From: a virus
DNA length: 37,798 nt
IMG/VR virus record: IMGVR_UViG_3300012931_000048
Coordinates: 1-37,798 of that record
Reading direction: 5' to 3' (one strand)
Position 1 is the first letter of the stretch. Every line of letters starts with the position of its first letter. The translations under genes and the position numbers were made by a program. The notes below the pieces were generated by a model. That model worked only from the letters and a program-made list of their open reading frames with translations. It was not told the DNA's origin and made no database searches. Below, one piece after another: positions 8,632 through 18,037 of the stretch.

Positions 8632-8840
8632 TAAAGATGATGAAATCCGATTGTTGAACCCAGAAGGATAATTCGACAAATAAAATTTTTACCTGGATAA
8701 CCGTATTGGCCCAGGAAGTGAGAATGGATTATTTTTCGGTATGATGACCGCCGTGAATGGTCGAGGCGAAGCCCGCATATGCGGATAACTTCTCCAATGT
8801 AATGAAGGTAAAGATACTTCATAACATAGGAGATAATAAG
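8632..8840 (+). promoter_or_regulatory. Long structured leader of the capsid gene
   Basis: A 209-bp untranslated stretch in an operon where genes otherwise touch or overlap. It contains a CCTGG/CCAGG pair (8692-8696 with 8711-8715), a GACC/GGTC pair (8746-8749 with 8759-8762) and a perfect 12-nt palindrome CCGCATATGCGG (8773-8784). The true capsid start has TAGGAGATAATAAG before ATG 8841. No convincing promoter was found. It may be an mRNA-stabilising or translational leader for the most abundant protein. Confidence 0.5.
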
Positions 8841-9797
8841 ATGGCTCTTGATGGTATTAGAAACCCAGTTGTTAGTCAGGATCAAATTACCGCGTATAGA
8901 GAACAATATTCCGGTAATTTTATAACAAAAGCCGGAGAAATGGAATCAAAATTAATTTCTACAATGACCCTTGAATCCATTGATCCAGGCGCGGAATACT
9001 TGTTGATGGATGCAGTTGAACAAAATTCTGATGACGACAGTAATACTCCTACTGCCTCAACCGGTAGGGCACAAACAACGTCGTATTCAAACACAAAATT
9101 TGCTAAAAGACAAATTGATTCAAATCTGTTTCAAAAGGCGGAATTGATAAAATCTGGAGATTTAAATTCTACACTGGTAAGTCCAACAACCAGAATCATA
9201 CCGGTATCATTGGGTGCTTTTAACCGGGATGTAGATGAAGCTATAATCACTGCAGCGTTAGGTTCTGCAACAGAAAAGTATTATGACGCAGATGGTGTAA
9301 AACAAACTGCGTCTCGTACATTTGATTCCGATATGGTAATTGAAGATACCAATAGCAAAGGTTTTACTTGGGAACGGTTTCTTCAAATTGAAAAAATGTT
9401 CCGAGACGTTGGAGTCAATGTTGATACGGAAGAGATATTCGTCGTCGTAGGAAGCAATCAATTTGCAGAAGCAAAAGAGGATGACCGGTTTATTAATGCC
9501 GATTATACGGGAGAGTTTGTGTTAAGAAATGGCGCAAAACTTCCCATGATTAATAACATGGTACTCGTTCACTCCAATCAATTGCCCGTTTCAAGTAGTA
9601 TTCGTGATTGCGTAGCGTATACTAGGATTGGGATGGGATTCGCGTGGGAATTGGAGTGGGATATAAGCCTAGAGGTTACAACTGGATATTGGCATAATTA
9701 TTCATTGTGCATGAAACGGGCTTATGGAGCCTCTCGTCTAGATGAAAAACGTGTTATTAAATTTCAATGCTACGAGGGCGGATCGATGACGGCATAA
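8841..9797 (+). CDS. Major capsid protein
   Basis: 318 aa from the ATG at 8841, chosen because a strong TAGGAG site precedes it; the in-frame ATG at 8757 would add 28 residues without a ribosome-binding site. The protein resembles the phage capsid family of podoviruses with an N-terminal QDQITAYREQYSGNFI segment, a central DEAIITAALGSA helix, and WERFLQIEKMFRDVGVNVDTEEIFVVVGSNQFAEA typical of HK97-fold A-domain edges. It ends KFQCYEGGSMTA. It follows the scaffold and a long leader. The fold is inferred; no cleavage site is proposed. Confidence 0.85.
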   Translation: MALDGIRNPVVSQDQITAYREQYSGNFITKAGEMESKLISTMTLESIDPGAEYLLMDAVEQNSDDDSNTPTASTGRAQTTSYSNTKFAKRQIDSNLFQKAELIKSGDLNSTLVSPTTRIIPVSLGAFNRDVDEAIITAALGSATEKYYDADGVKQTASRTFDSDMVIEDTNSKGFTWERFLQIEKMFRDVGVNVDTEEIFVVVGSNQFAEAKEDDRFINADYTGEFVLRNGAKLPMINNMVLVHSNQLPVSSSIRDCVAYTRIGMGFAWELEWDISLEVTTGYWHNYSLCMKRAYGASRLDEKRVIKFQCYEGGSMTA

Positions 9798-9822
9798 TCA
9801 TTGAGAGGAAAGGAATTTTAAA

Positions 9823-10353
9823 ATGTTTAAAAACAAAGAAAATAATGAATTAGTCTACTATTCAGCAGTAATTTTGCTTGTTTTTATGTTGGTTATGGCT
9901 AGTTTAGTACCAGTTAAAGCGCAATATTCTCCTTCATATAGTAATAATGAAGGAGATTTTCGATCGTACCAATTTTTTGCCCAAGCCTATCAGGGAGGCG
10001 TATCAACTCTGGTGGCGAATGGAGCAAGTGAAACAGTTCCAATACCTGTTATGAGCAATACAAAACTGACATTACAGGTATTTAAGGGACACATTGGCGC
10101 TTCTACGGCGGCGTTTACTGGTGCATCTAGTAGTATAAAATATTGGCTTGAGGGAAAGCCAGTTATTAATGCAGCTACAACATCGGTTAGTTGGGTTACA
10201 TATCCCATCTGTGATGCGGGTTCGACAACGTATTCTGCAACGGCATGGGACACTTATGGCTTGAGAAATACAGATTTGTATGGACTCGCTTATGTGCGAG
10301 TTCGGTGGTATGGAAATTCTGACGATAACCAGATTATCGTTGGGGTAAAGTAA
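9823..10353 (+). CDS. Signal-peptide protein encoded between capsid and tail genes
   Basis: 176 aa with a charged N-region (MFKNKENNE), a hydrophobic core (about 12-28) and a signal peptidase I-like site VPVKA-Q (about 33-34). The mature part is small and beta-rich, with repeated Tyr/Trp and Ser/Thr. GAGAGGAAAGGA precedes the start. In this position podoviruses usually encode head-completion, decoration or fibre proteins, which are cytoplasmic; a Sec signal is therefore odd. It could be a decoration protein, a cell-surface factor expressed with the head genes, or a membrane-anchored protein. Family unknown. Confidence 0.75.
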   Translation: MFKNKENNELVYYSAVILLVFMLVMASLVPVKAQYSPSYSNNEGDFRSYQFFAQAYQGGVSTLVANGASETVPIPVMSNTKLTLQVFKGHIGASTAAFTGASSSIKYWLEGKPVINAATTSVSWVTYPICDAGSTTYSATAWDTYGLRNTDLYGLAYVRVRWYGNSDDNQIIVGVK

Positions 10354-10362
10354 GAGAACATC

Positions 10363-11043
10363 ATGACGGCTTCTGCGGTTGTTTCATTGTGCAATTCGGC
10401 GCTCGATCGTTTAGGGCAACGCCCAGTATCGCTATCGGTTGCTGGTCATTTCACCAGCCCGGCGAATGATCTAGAGCGAATCTGTGCGCGGAATTTTGAT
10501 GATACAGTAAAAGCCGTTTTGGCAGCACATCCTTGGAGTTGCTTGCTGATGCGGGAGGAGTTGTCCGTTGATTCGGATAATCCTCCCGCATTCGAATTTA
10601 CTAATAGGTTTCCTTATCCATCTGATAAACGAGTGGTTAACCTAAAATCAGTTTGGCTAGGAAATTATGAAATAAAAACAGATGTGGATGTGCTTAGATA
10701 TGGTGATTTTAAAATTGAAGGACAATCAATTATTACTGATGCAGATGAAGTATCAATTACATTTATTTATTTTCCTGTTATCGCTAGTGGAGAAACAGGA
10801 GCAACATTTGATGCACGAATAGAGTCATATATCGGATTATTCGATGATGCTTTGCGCCAAGTAATAATTTATGAATTAGCGTTAGAACTTTGTTATCCAG
10901 TTACAAATAACGCTACTTTGCAACTTGCTTTAGCCGAAAAGTTACAAGCGGCGTGGACAAAGGCAATAGGGAAAAATAAACGAGAAAATCCGTTGCCGAG
11001 ATTTGCAAACCGTGACATGATTAATATTCGATGGAGTTATTGA
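10363..11043 (+). CDS. Tail tubular protein A-like adaptor
   Basis: 226 aa. The start ASAVVSLCNSALDRLGQRPVSL followed by LERICARNFDDTVKAVLAAHPWSCLLMREEL is the signature of T7 gp11-like tail tubular A / gatekeeper proteins (N-x-AL-x-x-LG ... A-x-x-x-x-PWSF). Length is close to the family norm. It forms the ring below the portal and joins it to the nozzle encoded next. It is separated from the nozzle gene by one base, so the two are translationally coupled. Confidence 0.88.
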   Translation: MTASAVVSLCNSALDRLGQRPVSLSVAGHFTSPANDLERICARNFDDTVKAVLAAHPWSCLLMREELSVDSDNPPAFEFTNRFPYPSDKRVVNLKSVWLGNYEIKTDVDVLRYGDFKIEGQSIITDADEVSITFIYFPVIASGETGATFDARIESYIGLFDDALRQVIIYELALELCYPVTNNATLQLALAEKLQAAWTKAIGKNKRENPLPRFANRDMINIRWSY

Positions 11044-11044
11044 T

Positions 11045-14000
11045 ATGCCAAAAACTTATCCGGCAAAAACCGATTTTACTCGTGGTAAGTTTTCTCCTTT
11101 ACTGGAGGACCGGTATGATGAAAGAATTTATCAAAATGGTGCGCGAAGTCTGGAAAATGTTTTTGTGCTACCACACGGGGGAGTTACTCGTCGTGGAGGT
11201 ACAAGATACTCAGGTTTAACTAGATCTAGTACAGGTGAAATAAATCTTGAAGGGTTTATATTTTCAGAAAATCCAAAGCAATCATATGTTTTGGAATTTG
11301 GAGACAAAGTACTCCGTTTTTTCTGGGGATATGACAAGTCATTAATTATAGACCCAAATTCAGTTGACCCATTGCCAAAGTATGCGTTTGTTGGGACTGG
11401 GTTAAATGATATTTCAATGTCTGGATCATATACAGGTACAGAAAATTGCTATTACAAAATACTTATTATAGATCCGGAAGATGGAAAGGATATTGTAAAT
11501 ATTTACATAAATGGTACAGCATCTACATCTTTGAATTTAGGAGAAGTATCCATTCCCTATACGCTTACAATAGACGGAATCAATTTTATTTTTGCATCTG
11601 ATAATGGTCATACCGTGGGAGATTATTGGGAAACGGAGGTTTATTGGCCGTATACACTTAGTACGCCTTGGACTGAATCAGTCGTAAAAGAACTGCGAAT
11701 TGCACAGCGCGAAGATGTAATGTTTATTGTCCATCCGAATTATGTTCCAAGAAAACTATCTAGATATGGTCATACTGATTGGTCACTTGAACCGTGGACC
11801 CCAACAAAATCTCCTTGGCAACCAACAGTAGGACTTACTTATAAATTATATGATTCTTCGTACGTATGGAGTTCGTACGGAGTACATGGTACATCAAAGG
11901 GATATTTGGATTATTATTTTGATGAAAATAGCGGAGCATCTTTAATAAAATCAAATCCATTTGAATCATCAATATCTATTAGTTTGGATAATACATATTA
12001 TTCAGAACTAACCAATGATTTAAGAATAGAATTGATTGATGCAATTGGCGATGTTGAGCAAGTATCAATCGAAATATTTGGGAGTATTTATATTCCAGAA
12101 GATGGTTCATATCAATTTTGTATGAATTGTGGTAGGCAGGCTTCCGATTTAATTATTGATGGAGATGTAGTTGCTTCTCGTTATGGAAAGGATTTTACTC
12201 CAGATAACCCAGCATCTTCAACTTTTCAAAGTATTTTAGAAAATAGAGCAGGAATAGTAACTTTATCTGCGGGTGAGCATGTAATTAGAGCAAGATGCTG
12301 GATTGGTGAAAAACTGCGGACTTTGGCCGTTTATTGGAAAAAACCGGGTGATACAATTTTTGAATTAATACCTGCAAAATATTTTGTAGAGCAATCAGAA
12401 CGGTATGGAGTATCATGCGCAAATTATATTTTTTATGATCTTGATGGGGATATTATAACACTCCCTCCGGTTTCCCAGGAAGAATTTGATGCTTTATTTA
12501 CAACGGATACTTCTGGGGTATCCATAAACCAGACAGGGAAATGGGACGACTGCATATCATTTCATTCTCAAGCAGGAATGTCTACCAATTCTTTTACCGC
12601 AGATTTGCCACCAAGTTTTATTGTTGATAGTACAAATCATTCTCTTGAAATTTCCGGATATTTATCAATTAGTGAAGATGGTTCATATCAATTTGCGGTT
12701 GATGGAAATGATGGTTGCGAATTTGTTTTATATGATAATTCAAATAACATTTTAGCATCTGTAATTTGGATTTCAAATATAAATACTCAGGCACAGGCAG
12801 ATGGTTATACCTCATTTATGTCTGTATCATGGGAAAAACATGTAAGTTCGTCGATATCATTGACATCAGGCATATATCCTTTTCGTGCCCGGTATTGGAG
12901 TCAATTAAAAGGATTTGCATTTTCTGTGGCTTGGTTGACACCTGGAGAAACAGAATTTGTAGTTATACCTCAATCTGCTATTACACCAAATCTTGGATAT
13001 TATCCTAGATGTATCACATTTCATGAACAAAGAATATTTGTTGGTGGTGCAAGTAATGAACCCCAACGTATATATGCTTCAAAAACAGAAGATTTTGAAG
13101 ATTTTACAATAGGAGCAGATGCCGATGACGGACTAGAATTAAGAATTGCCGCAGATCATGTTGATGCAATTAGATGGATTATTTCTAAGGAAGTTCTTTA
13201 TGCAGGTACCGTATCAACTGAATATATCATAAAGGGATCTAGCGGGGTTCTAACTCCTGATGACATACAAGTTATTCCTAATACCGCATATGGATCAGCA
13301 AATATTAATCCAGTAAAAGCTGAAGATGGATTGTTTTTTGTTGATCGATCAGAACGGGTAATTAGAGAATATTCATATGTATTGGAAAAAGACAAATCAG
13401 TCGGCACTAATATGAGCATTCTTGCTGAAGACCTTTTTCAGGCAGGAATTCAGAAGTTAATATTTCAGCAGGGGAGTAATGCGGCATTTCGATTTGGATT
13501 TGATACAATTGATGATTACATGAAATTACATAGCAAGTTGATCGATGATCCAATAAATACTCCTTACTCGCTAAATATATTGTGGGCATTGACAAATGAA
13601 GGAAAATTAAAGTCACTTACTATAGAAATGCTGGAAAAAGTTTATGCCTGGACCGAACAGGTCATAGGTGGGACTGGAGTGGTAGTACAATCAATGACGG
13701 TTATTCCTGGAGATGGAGGAGATTTGTTTTTTTTGGCGGTAGATCGAACAATTGGGGGAAATACGGTTAGGACAATTGAATGGATTGATCCAACCTTGCT
13801 CTGCGATTTGGGAGATGTTGATTATGAAATAGGAGGTAATACAGGATTGGGATCAATCACGTTGGCCCATCTTCCAAGCGAATCAATCCGGGCTATAGGA
13901 TTAATTATTTCTGCTAATGGGGATATAACATGGGAACCTATTTGCGATAGACATAATCCATCTATAGATAATTATGATATTGCATTAGACGCATCAGGCG

Positions 14001-14392
14001 TTATAAATTTTAATACTACTTATTGGCTTACACAATCAATAGTTTTGTCAAATAGATATCAAATAATTTATGCAGGATATCCATTTTATTGTACAATTGA
14101 AACATTACCTTTTGATGTACAAATAGGACAAAATATGACATCAATGGGCATGATGAAACGGTGGGTAGATATCCGGCTCAGCGTAGTAAATACCACGATG
14201 CCAATTTTGGCATTGTCTGCGTATCCGTCCGATACTGAATTAATGGATAATGAAGGAGAATTAGTTACCGGAAGAAAACGGTTTTTTATCCTCGGTTGGG
14301 ACCAAGAAGCCGGACTTATTGTAACACAAGATTATCCATTACCTATGACGATTCGTTCAATCTATGGAGAGTTGCAGGTAAATATGGGATGA
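11045..14392 (+). CDS. Tail nozzle (tail tubular B-like) with two PA14-like inserts
   Basis: 1115 aa, longer than the roughly 800 aa of T7 gp12. The N-terminus (TDFTRGKFSPLLEDRYDERI... SLENVFVLPHGGVTRRGGTRY) is typical of podoviral nozzle/stabilisation proteins. Two related domains are inserted in the middle: about 325-455 (GSIYIPEDGSYQF... GEHVIRARCWIGE... LAVYWKKPGDT) and about 518-645 (GYLSISEDGSYQFAVDGNDG... SGIYPFRARYWSQ... FSVAWLTPGET). Both have the PA14 pattern used for glycan binding. The family fold resumes after about 645 (RCITFHEQRIFVGGASNEPQRIYASK). The inserts may add receptor binding to the nozzle. Confidence 0.88.
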   Translation: MPKTYPAKTDFTRGKFSPLLEDRYDERIYQNGARSLENVFVLPHGGVTRRGGTRYSGLTRSSTGEINLEGFIFSENPKQSYVLEFGDKVLRFFWGYDKSLIIDPNSVDPLPKYAFVGTGLNDISMSGSYTGTENCYYKILIIDPEDGKDIVNIYINGTASTSLNLGEVSIPYTLTIDGINFIFASDNGHTVGDYWETEVYWPYTLSTPWTESVVKELRIAQREDVMFIVHPNYVPRKLSRYGHTDWSLEPWTPTKSPWQPTVGLTYKLYDSSYVWSSYGVHGTSKGYLDYYFDENSGASLIKSNPFESSISISLDNTYYSELTNDLRIELIDAIGDVEQVSIEIFGSIYIPEDGSYQFCMNCGRQASDLIIDGDVVASRYGKDFTPDNPASSTFQSILENRAGIVTLSAGEHVIRARCWIGEKLRTLAVYWKKPGDTIFELIPAKYFVEQSERYGVSCANYIFYDLDGDIITLPPVSQEEFDALFTTDTSGVSINQTGKWDDCISFHSQAGMSTNSFTADLPPSFIVDSTNHSLEISGYLSISEDGSYQFAVDGNDGCEFVLYDNSNNILASVIWISNINTQAQADGYTSFMSVSWEKHVSSSISLTSGIYPFRARYWSQLKGFAFSVAWLTPGETEFVVIPQSAITPNLGYYPRCITFHEQRIFVGGASNEPQRIYASKTEDFEDFTIGADADDGLELRIAADHVDAIRWIISKEVLYAGTVSTEYIIKGSSGVLTPDDIQVIPNTAYGSANINPVKAEDGLFFVDRSERVIREYSYVLEKDKSVGTNMSILAEDLFQAGIQKLIFQQGSNAAFRFGFDTIDDYMKLHSKLIDDPINTPYSLNILWALTNEGKLKSLTIEMLEKVYAWTEQVIGGTGVVVQSMTVIPGDGGDLFFLAVDRTIGGNTVRTIEWIDPTLLCDLGDVDYEIGGNTGLGSITLAHLPSESIRAIGLIISANGDITWEPICDRHNPSIDNYDIALDASGVINFNTTYWLTQSIVLSNRYQIIYAGYPFYCTIETLPFDVQIGQNMTSMGMMKRWVDIRLSVVNTTMPILALSAYPSDTELMDNEGELVTGRKRFFILGWDQEAGLIVTQDYPLPMTIRSIYGELQVNMG

Positions 14393-14826
14393 AAAATATT
14401 ACCGTTATCCCACTAGAACAATGGATGATTGATACGATCCGATTCAATCATCAGGATGAAGAAATTAAACGGCATCTAGTTGGGATTATTAGAAGAAATG
14501 ACGCTCGTTTATTTGGTGCATTATCGGATGAGCGTCTAGTTGGAATTGGCGGAGTTTGGAAATTTGGTTATATATTTGGGGAATGGGGGATATGGTTAAC
14601 TGAAGAAGTAAAAAAACGTCCATTTTGGTTAGTAAAAAACTGTTTGAAATTTATAAATATTACATGCATAGAGATGGATATCAGATACGTAATTGCATTA
14701 GCAGAAATTAAAAAACCAGAATCTGGTCGATTACTTAAATGTTTAGGATTTAATTTAAAAAATAATATACCAATCGTGGCGGATGAGATAAAATGTCATG
14801 TTTATGAAAAGGTGGTGGTGATATAA
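14389..14826 (+). CDS. GNAT-like acyltransferase / gp13-like protein
   Basis: 145 aa from the ATG at 14389, which overlaps the nozzle stop (ATGA); the longer in-frame ORF from 14296 runs through the nozzle gene. It has a compact GNAT-like outline: DARLFGALSDERLVGIGGVW (beta strands), GEWGIWLTEEVKKRPFWLVKNCLKF, and IRYVIALAEIKKPESGRLLKCLGFNL. Podoviruses often encode such a GNAT-related protein between tail tube and internal virion genes (T7 gp13 position). It may be virion-associated rather than catalytic. Confidence 0.75.
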   Translation: MKNITVIPLEQWMIDTIRFNHQDEEIKRHLVGIIRRNDARLFGALSDERLVGIGGVWKFGYIFGEWGIWLTEEVKKRPFWLVKNCLKFINITCIEMDIRYVIALAEIKKPESGRLLKCLGFNLKNNIPIVADEIKCHVYEKVVVI

Positions 14827-15314
14827 TGTTTTTGCCAATGTTAGCCGGTGCAGGCTTAGGAGCAGGACTTTCAAGCTCCGGAGTATTAGGCGCTACGTCC
14901 GCCGCAATGGTAGGTCTTGGAACAATGTCTACCATGTCCGCTGGAATGTCGGCTTATCAACAGGCAGAATATAACTCGAATATAGCGCAAAAGCAGGCAG
15001 AACAGAAACGCCAGGTAAACGATTATAACGAAAATCTCCAACGAAAACGCGTTGAAAGTCTTCTATCCATGCAGAAGGTGGCTACTGCTGGATCGGGGAT
15101 AACCTTTGAAGGCTCTCCGATGGCTGTTTCTCTAGATACTGCCTATCAATACGAAATTGATAAAAGGCTTCGAGAATATAATGCAGAAGTAGAAGCAACT
15201 GCTTTAGAAAATCAATCAGAATTATCCATGATGTATGGCCGATCTTCGCTATTTAATTCGCTCCTGGGAGCAGGTATCGGCGCTTATGATCGGGTGGATA
15301 GGTACGCACAATGA
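14826..15314 (+). CDS. Internal virion protein B-like
   Basis: 162 aa. An Ala/Gly-rich N-terminus (LAGAGLGAGLSSSGVLGATSAAMVGLGTMS, one or two membrane-compatible helices) is followed by a Gln-rich coiled region (YQQAEYNSNIAQKQAEQKRQV) and a conserved-looking SGITFEGSPMAVSLDTAYQYEIDKR block. This matches T7 gp14-type ejection proteins that insert in the outer membrane during DNA delivery. The start overlaps the previous stop by one base, and the end overlaps the next gene by ATGA. Confidence 0.82.
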   Translation: MFLPMLAGAGLGAGLSSSGVLGATSAAMVGLGTMSTMSAGMSAYQQAEYNSNIAQKQAEQKRQVNDYNENLQRKRVESLLSMQKVATAGSGITFEGSPMAVSLDTAYQYEIDKRLREYNAEVEATALENQSELSMMYGRSSLFNSLLGAGIGAYDRVDRYAQ

Positions 15315-18016
15315 GACTTTCTAGGTACTACCAACAGGAACAACTTACAAATCAATCACCATTAATTATGCAATCTAATCCATTTATTTCTCCTTTAGAG
15401 ATAGTTGGAGAGGGTTTATCCAATATATTTGAGCGTGTGGCTCAACAGGATCAACAGACCTATCTTGCAGAAGAATCGGCGCGGTCTCAGGCAAAAGTTT
15501 TTGAGATTGCCGACCAGGTAGAACAGGATATCAACGCTGGTAAAATTCTCGATCAGCGGGAAGTAGAGGAAGCGTTTAGAACCCGTGTTGATGAATCCTT
15601 TGGAGAAATGGGCATTCAGCCGAAGGTGAGAAGACAAATCCAGCCCGATCTAACACGGTTGATGGCGGTTAATGGGTTGAAACTCAATAAGGCGCTGGCC
15701 GTCAAGCGGGCGGACATTGAAGTAAAGAATCTAAACGATTCCCTGGATACGTTCAAACGGAAGGCTATTGACGCGACTTCGCCGGATGAATTAAATGAAT
15801 ATTTGCGTTTGATACGAGAAACCGTATCCAATGTGGAGGGAACATTTATAGACGAAACAAAGAAGCAGGCGGTTATTGCCGAAGCTTTGGATTCTATTCA
15901 CTCTTCCAGGGCAAATCGTTTATTGCTGGATCCTGCCGTCGATCCAGCAATAATCAAGGAATATTTAACAGTTCATAAAGCGGATATAACGCCGGAAACT
16001 TTTGAGAGACTCAACGCCGTGGCCGAGGGACGCATTCAGACCGAAAAGGAGGACGGAATATTTTATAATCTCATAGATGGAATCGAATCCGCCCAAAACG
16101 ATGGCCGCGTAAATTTAGATTCAATTCGTAAACAAATTGATGATAACCATCGGATACTGGGCCGTGATACAGTAGTTCGTCTACAAAATATGGCGGAGTC
16201 TGTTGAACGAGAACGAAGAAGCACTGAGGCAAATACTGTTCTTGCTCAGATAGAGCAAGAAACATTTGTTAATGAAAATTATGATAAAGCAATTCAAATT
16301 TTAAACAAAAACCGATCATTATTTGATCAAGATCAATTTGCAAACGCTTTGGTAACTGTCGAACGAGCTCAAAAAGGAGAAATTGAAGCAAACCAACGAG
16401 AACAATTAAAAACCGCTGGGGACTTGGTTTTTAATAAGGTTTCCCGAGCGATAGCAATCGATGAAGATTTTGATAAAGCCAATCGAATATTAGAAGAAAA
16501 TAAACAATATATTGATCAGAATACATTTGAAGATATCCAATTGAAAATTGAAGAAGCAAAAAAAGGAATAATTGATGAAGAGGAACGGGATAAGCAATGG
16601 AGTAATGTCCCTTCATTTATGTCGCAAATTAAAATGGGAAATTATGACAATATTAATTCACAGCAAATGCGCCATAAAATTGATTCCGAGATTGTGGTGA
16701 ATAAGTCGATTCCGAGAGGATCGAGAATGCAATTGATGTCTGAATATGAACAGAGGCAATTAACCATATTTAATGACCGGCAAGAATTGGCAAATGATTA
16801 TAAAGCTATTACTAATGGGTTGATACCAACTAATGAAAAAACGGCGGAACGTCTGTGGAAATCTCAACCACAATCTCAAATTAATCCTACAGAATTTGGA
16901 GAGTTTGTTGATAGATTTGGTTCTTGGAAGTTCCAATATGACCACGTTAAAGATTTGATATTCAATTCGAATCAGGCTGCTGATTTTGCGCGTGGTGTGG
17001 AGATGGGTGTTCAACTCTGGTTTAAAAATCCCAAGAAGTTCAAGGAACAAACCGATGAGGATACCCGGAAAGCCATATTCTGGGGATATCAGGAAATACG
17101 CCATGTAGACAACCAGGATTATGAAATCGATCCGAAGACTGACCAGAGAATTTATTCTCCGAACAAAAACCTGCAAAACGCCAATGATAAGATCAAGAAG
17201 CGTTTATTCCCTGAAAAAGAAATTTTGGGATTCACGCCAGATAAGATCAATACCAAAGAGATAGCCAATACAGCCGATAAATTTTTGAATGACATTTTTT
17301 ATGATCCTGGATTTTTTAAACAAATTTCAGGGATTTCAACTATAAATTATATTTCTAAATTAGCTGGTTCTTTAGCTGGTAGTCAAACTCTGGGGATTCG
17401 TTTGCAAGCGGGTTATTCCACCATGCTAGAAAATATGTCTGGTCCTCCCTATGACGCTCGTGAGTTTTATGAAATCTTGGTAACGGGGAAGGTATTGGAT
17501 GGGGTGCAAGATATTCAGAAAGCGGCAGAACTGGCTTTACCGGAATTTCTCGATACCTATGGAGTTACACGGATCGGCGTAACTCCCGGTACGGGATATT
17601 GGCAAATAGCACCGCCGGAATGGTGTATAAAAAAAGAATTTTATTCTAAAGACTCCGCTGAACATGCCATCAAATTGTTTACTGATTCCATTTATCAGAA
17701 GGCCATCGAGCTGACAAAGGACAATCCACAATATACACCTTTGCGTTGGATTAAGGCCGAAGATAAGGGTTATGCCGATGAACCGATAACATGGAAAATA
17801 GAGGTTCCCCCTCCGGTGCGTCTTATTCCCAAAATTATTACGCTAAATAACCGGATGCCGGATTACTATCTGGGCTATGAAGACGAAAAAACAGGGGTAT
17901 TCGTTCAATTATACGAAAATAATCAACCGGTTATTATTTCCGGGGAAGAACAACTTGACGAACTGCGGAAAAGTTCCAACCGCGATTTATTTTATGAAAC
18001 CAAGGGAAATTTGTAA
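15311..18016 (+). CDS. Internal virion protein C-like (ejectosome)
   Basis: 901 aa, largely helical, charged and Gln-rich, with repeated helical units (for example FDKANRILEENKQYIDQNTFEDIQLKIEEAKKG resembling the preceding NYDKAIQILNKNRSLFDQDQFANALVTVERAQKG). Position between gp14-like and gp16-like genes and size agree with T7 gp15-type ejection proteins that build the trans-envelope channel. The C-terminal third (about 740-900) is more globular. ATGA-coupled to the previous gene. Confidence 0.78.
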   Translation: MRLSRYYQQEQLTNQSPLIMQSNPFISPLEIVGEGLSNIFERVAQQDQQTYLAEESARSQAKVFEIADQVEQDINAGKILDQREVEEAFRTRVDESFGEMGIQPKVRRQIQPDLTRLMAVNGLKLNKALAVKRADIEVKNLNDSLDTFKRKAIDATSPDELNEYLRLIRETVSNVEGTFIDETKKQAVIAEALDSIHSSRANRLLLDPAVDPAIIKEYLTVHKADITPETFERLNAVAEGRIQTEKEDGIFYNLIDGIESAQNDGRVNLDSIRKQIDDNHRILGRDTVVRLQNMAESVERERRSTEANTVLAQIEQETFVNENYDKAIQILNKNRSLFDQDQFANALVTVERAQKGEIEANQREQLKTAGDLVFNKVSRAIAIDEDFDKANRILEENKQYIDQNTFEDIQLKIEEAKKGIIDEEERDKQWSNVPSFMSQIKMGNYDNINSQQMRHKIDSEIVVNKSIPRGSRMQLMSEYEQRQLTIFNDRQELANDYKAITNGLIPTNEKTAERLWKSQPQSQINPTEFGEFVDRFGSWKFQYDHVKDLIFNSNQAADFARGVEMGVQLWFKNPKKFKEQTDEDTRKAIFWGYQEIRHVDNQDYEIDPKTDQRIYSPNKNLQNANDKIKKRLFPEKEILGFTPDKINTKEIANTADKFLNDIFYDPGFFKQISGISTINYISKLAGSLAGSQTLGIRLQAGYSTMLENMSGPPYDAREFYEILVTGKVLDGVQDIQKAAELALPEFLDTYGVTRIGVTPGTGYWQIAPPEWCIKKEFYSKDSAEHAIKLFTDSIYQKAIELTKDNPQYTPLRWIKAEDKGYADEPITWKIEVPPPVRLIPKIITLNNRMPDYYLGYEDEKTGVFVQLYENNQPVIISGEEQLDELRKSSNRDLFYETKGNL

Positions 18017-18037
18017 TCCTAGAATAGGTGAAAGAAT

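Noticed and set aside
8654-8683. Promoter in the capsid leader (TTGAAC...)
   Set aside because: No acceptable -10 box at 16-18 bp.
8757-8840. Upstream in-frame ATG extending the capsid by 28 residues
   Set aside because: No ribosome-binding site there, whereas TAGGAG stands before the ATG at 8841; the region looks like a structured leader.
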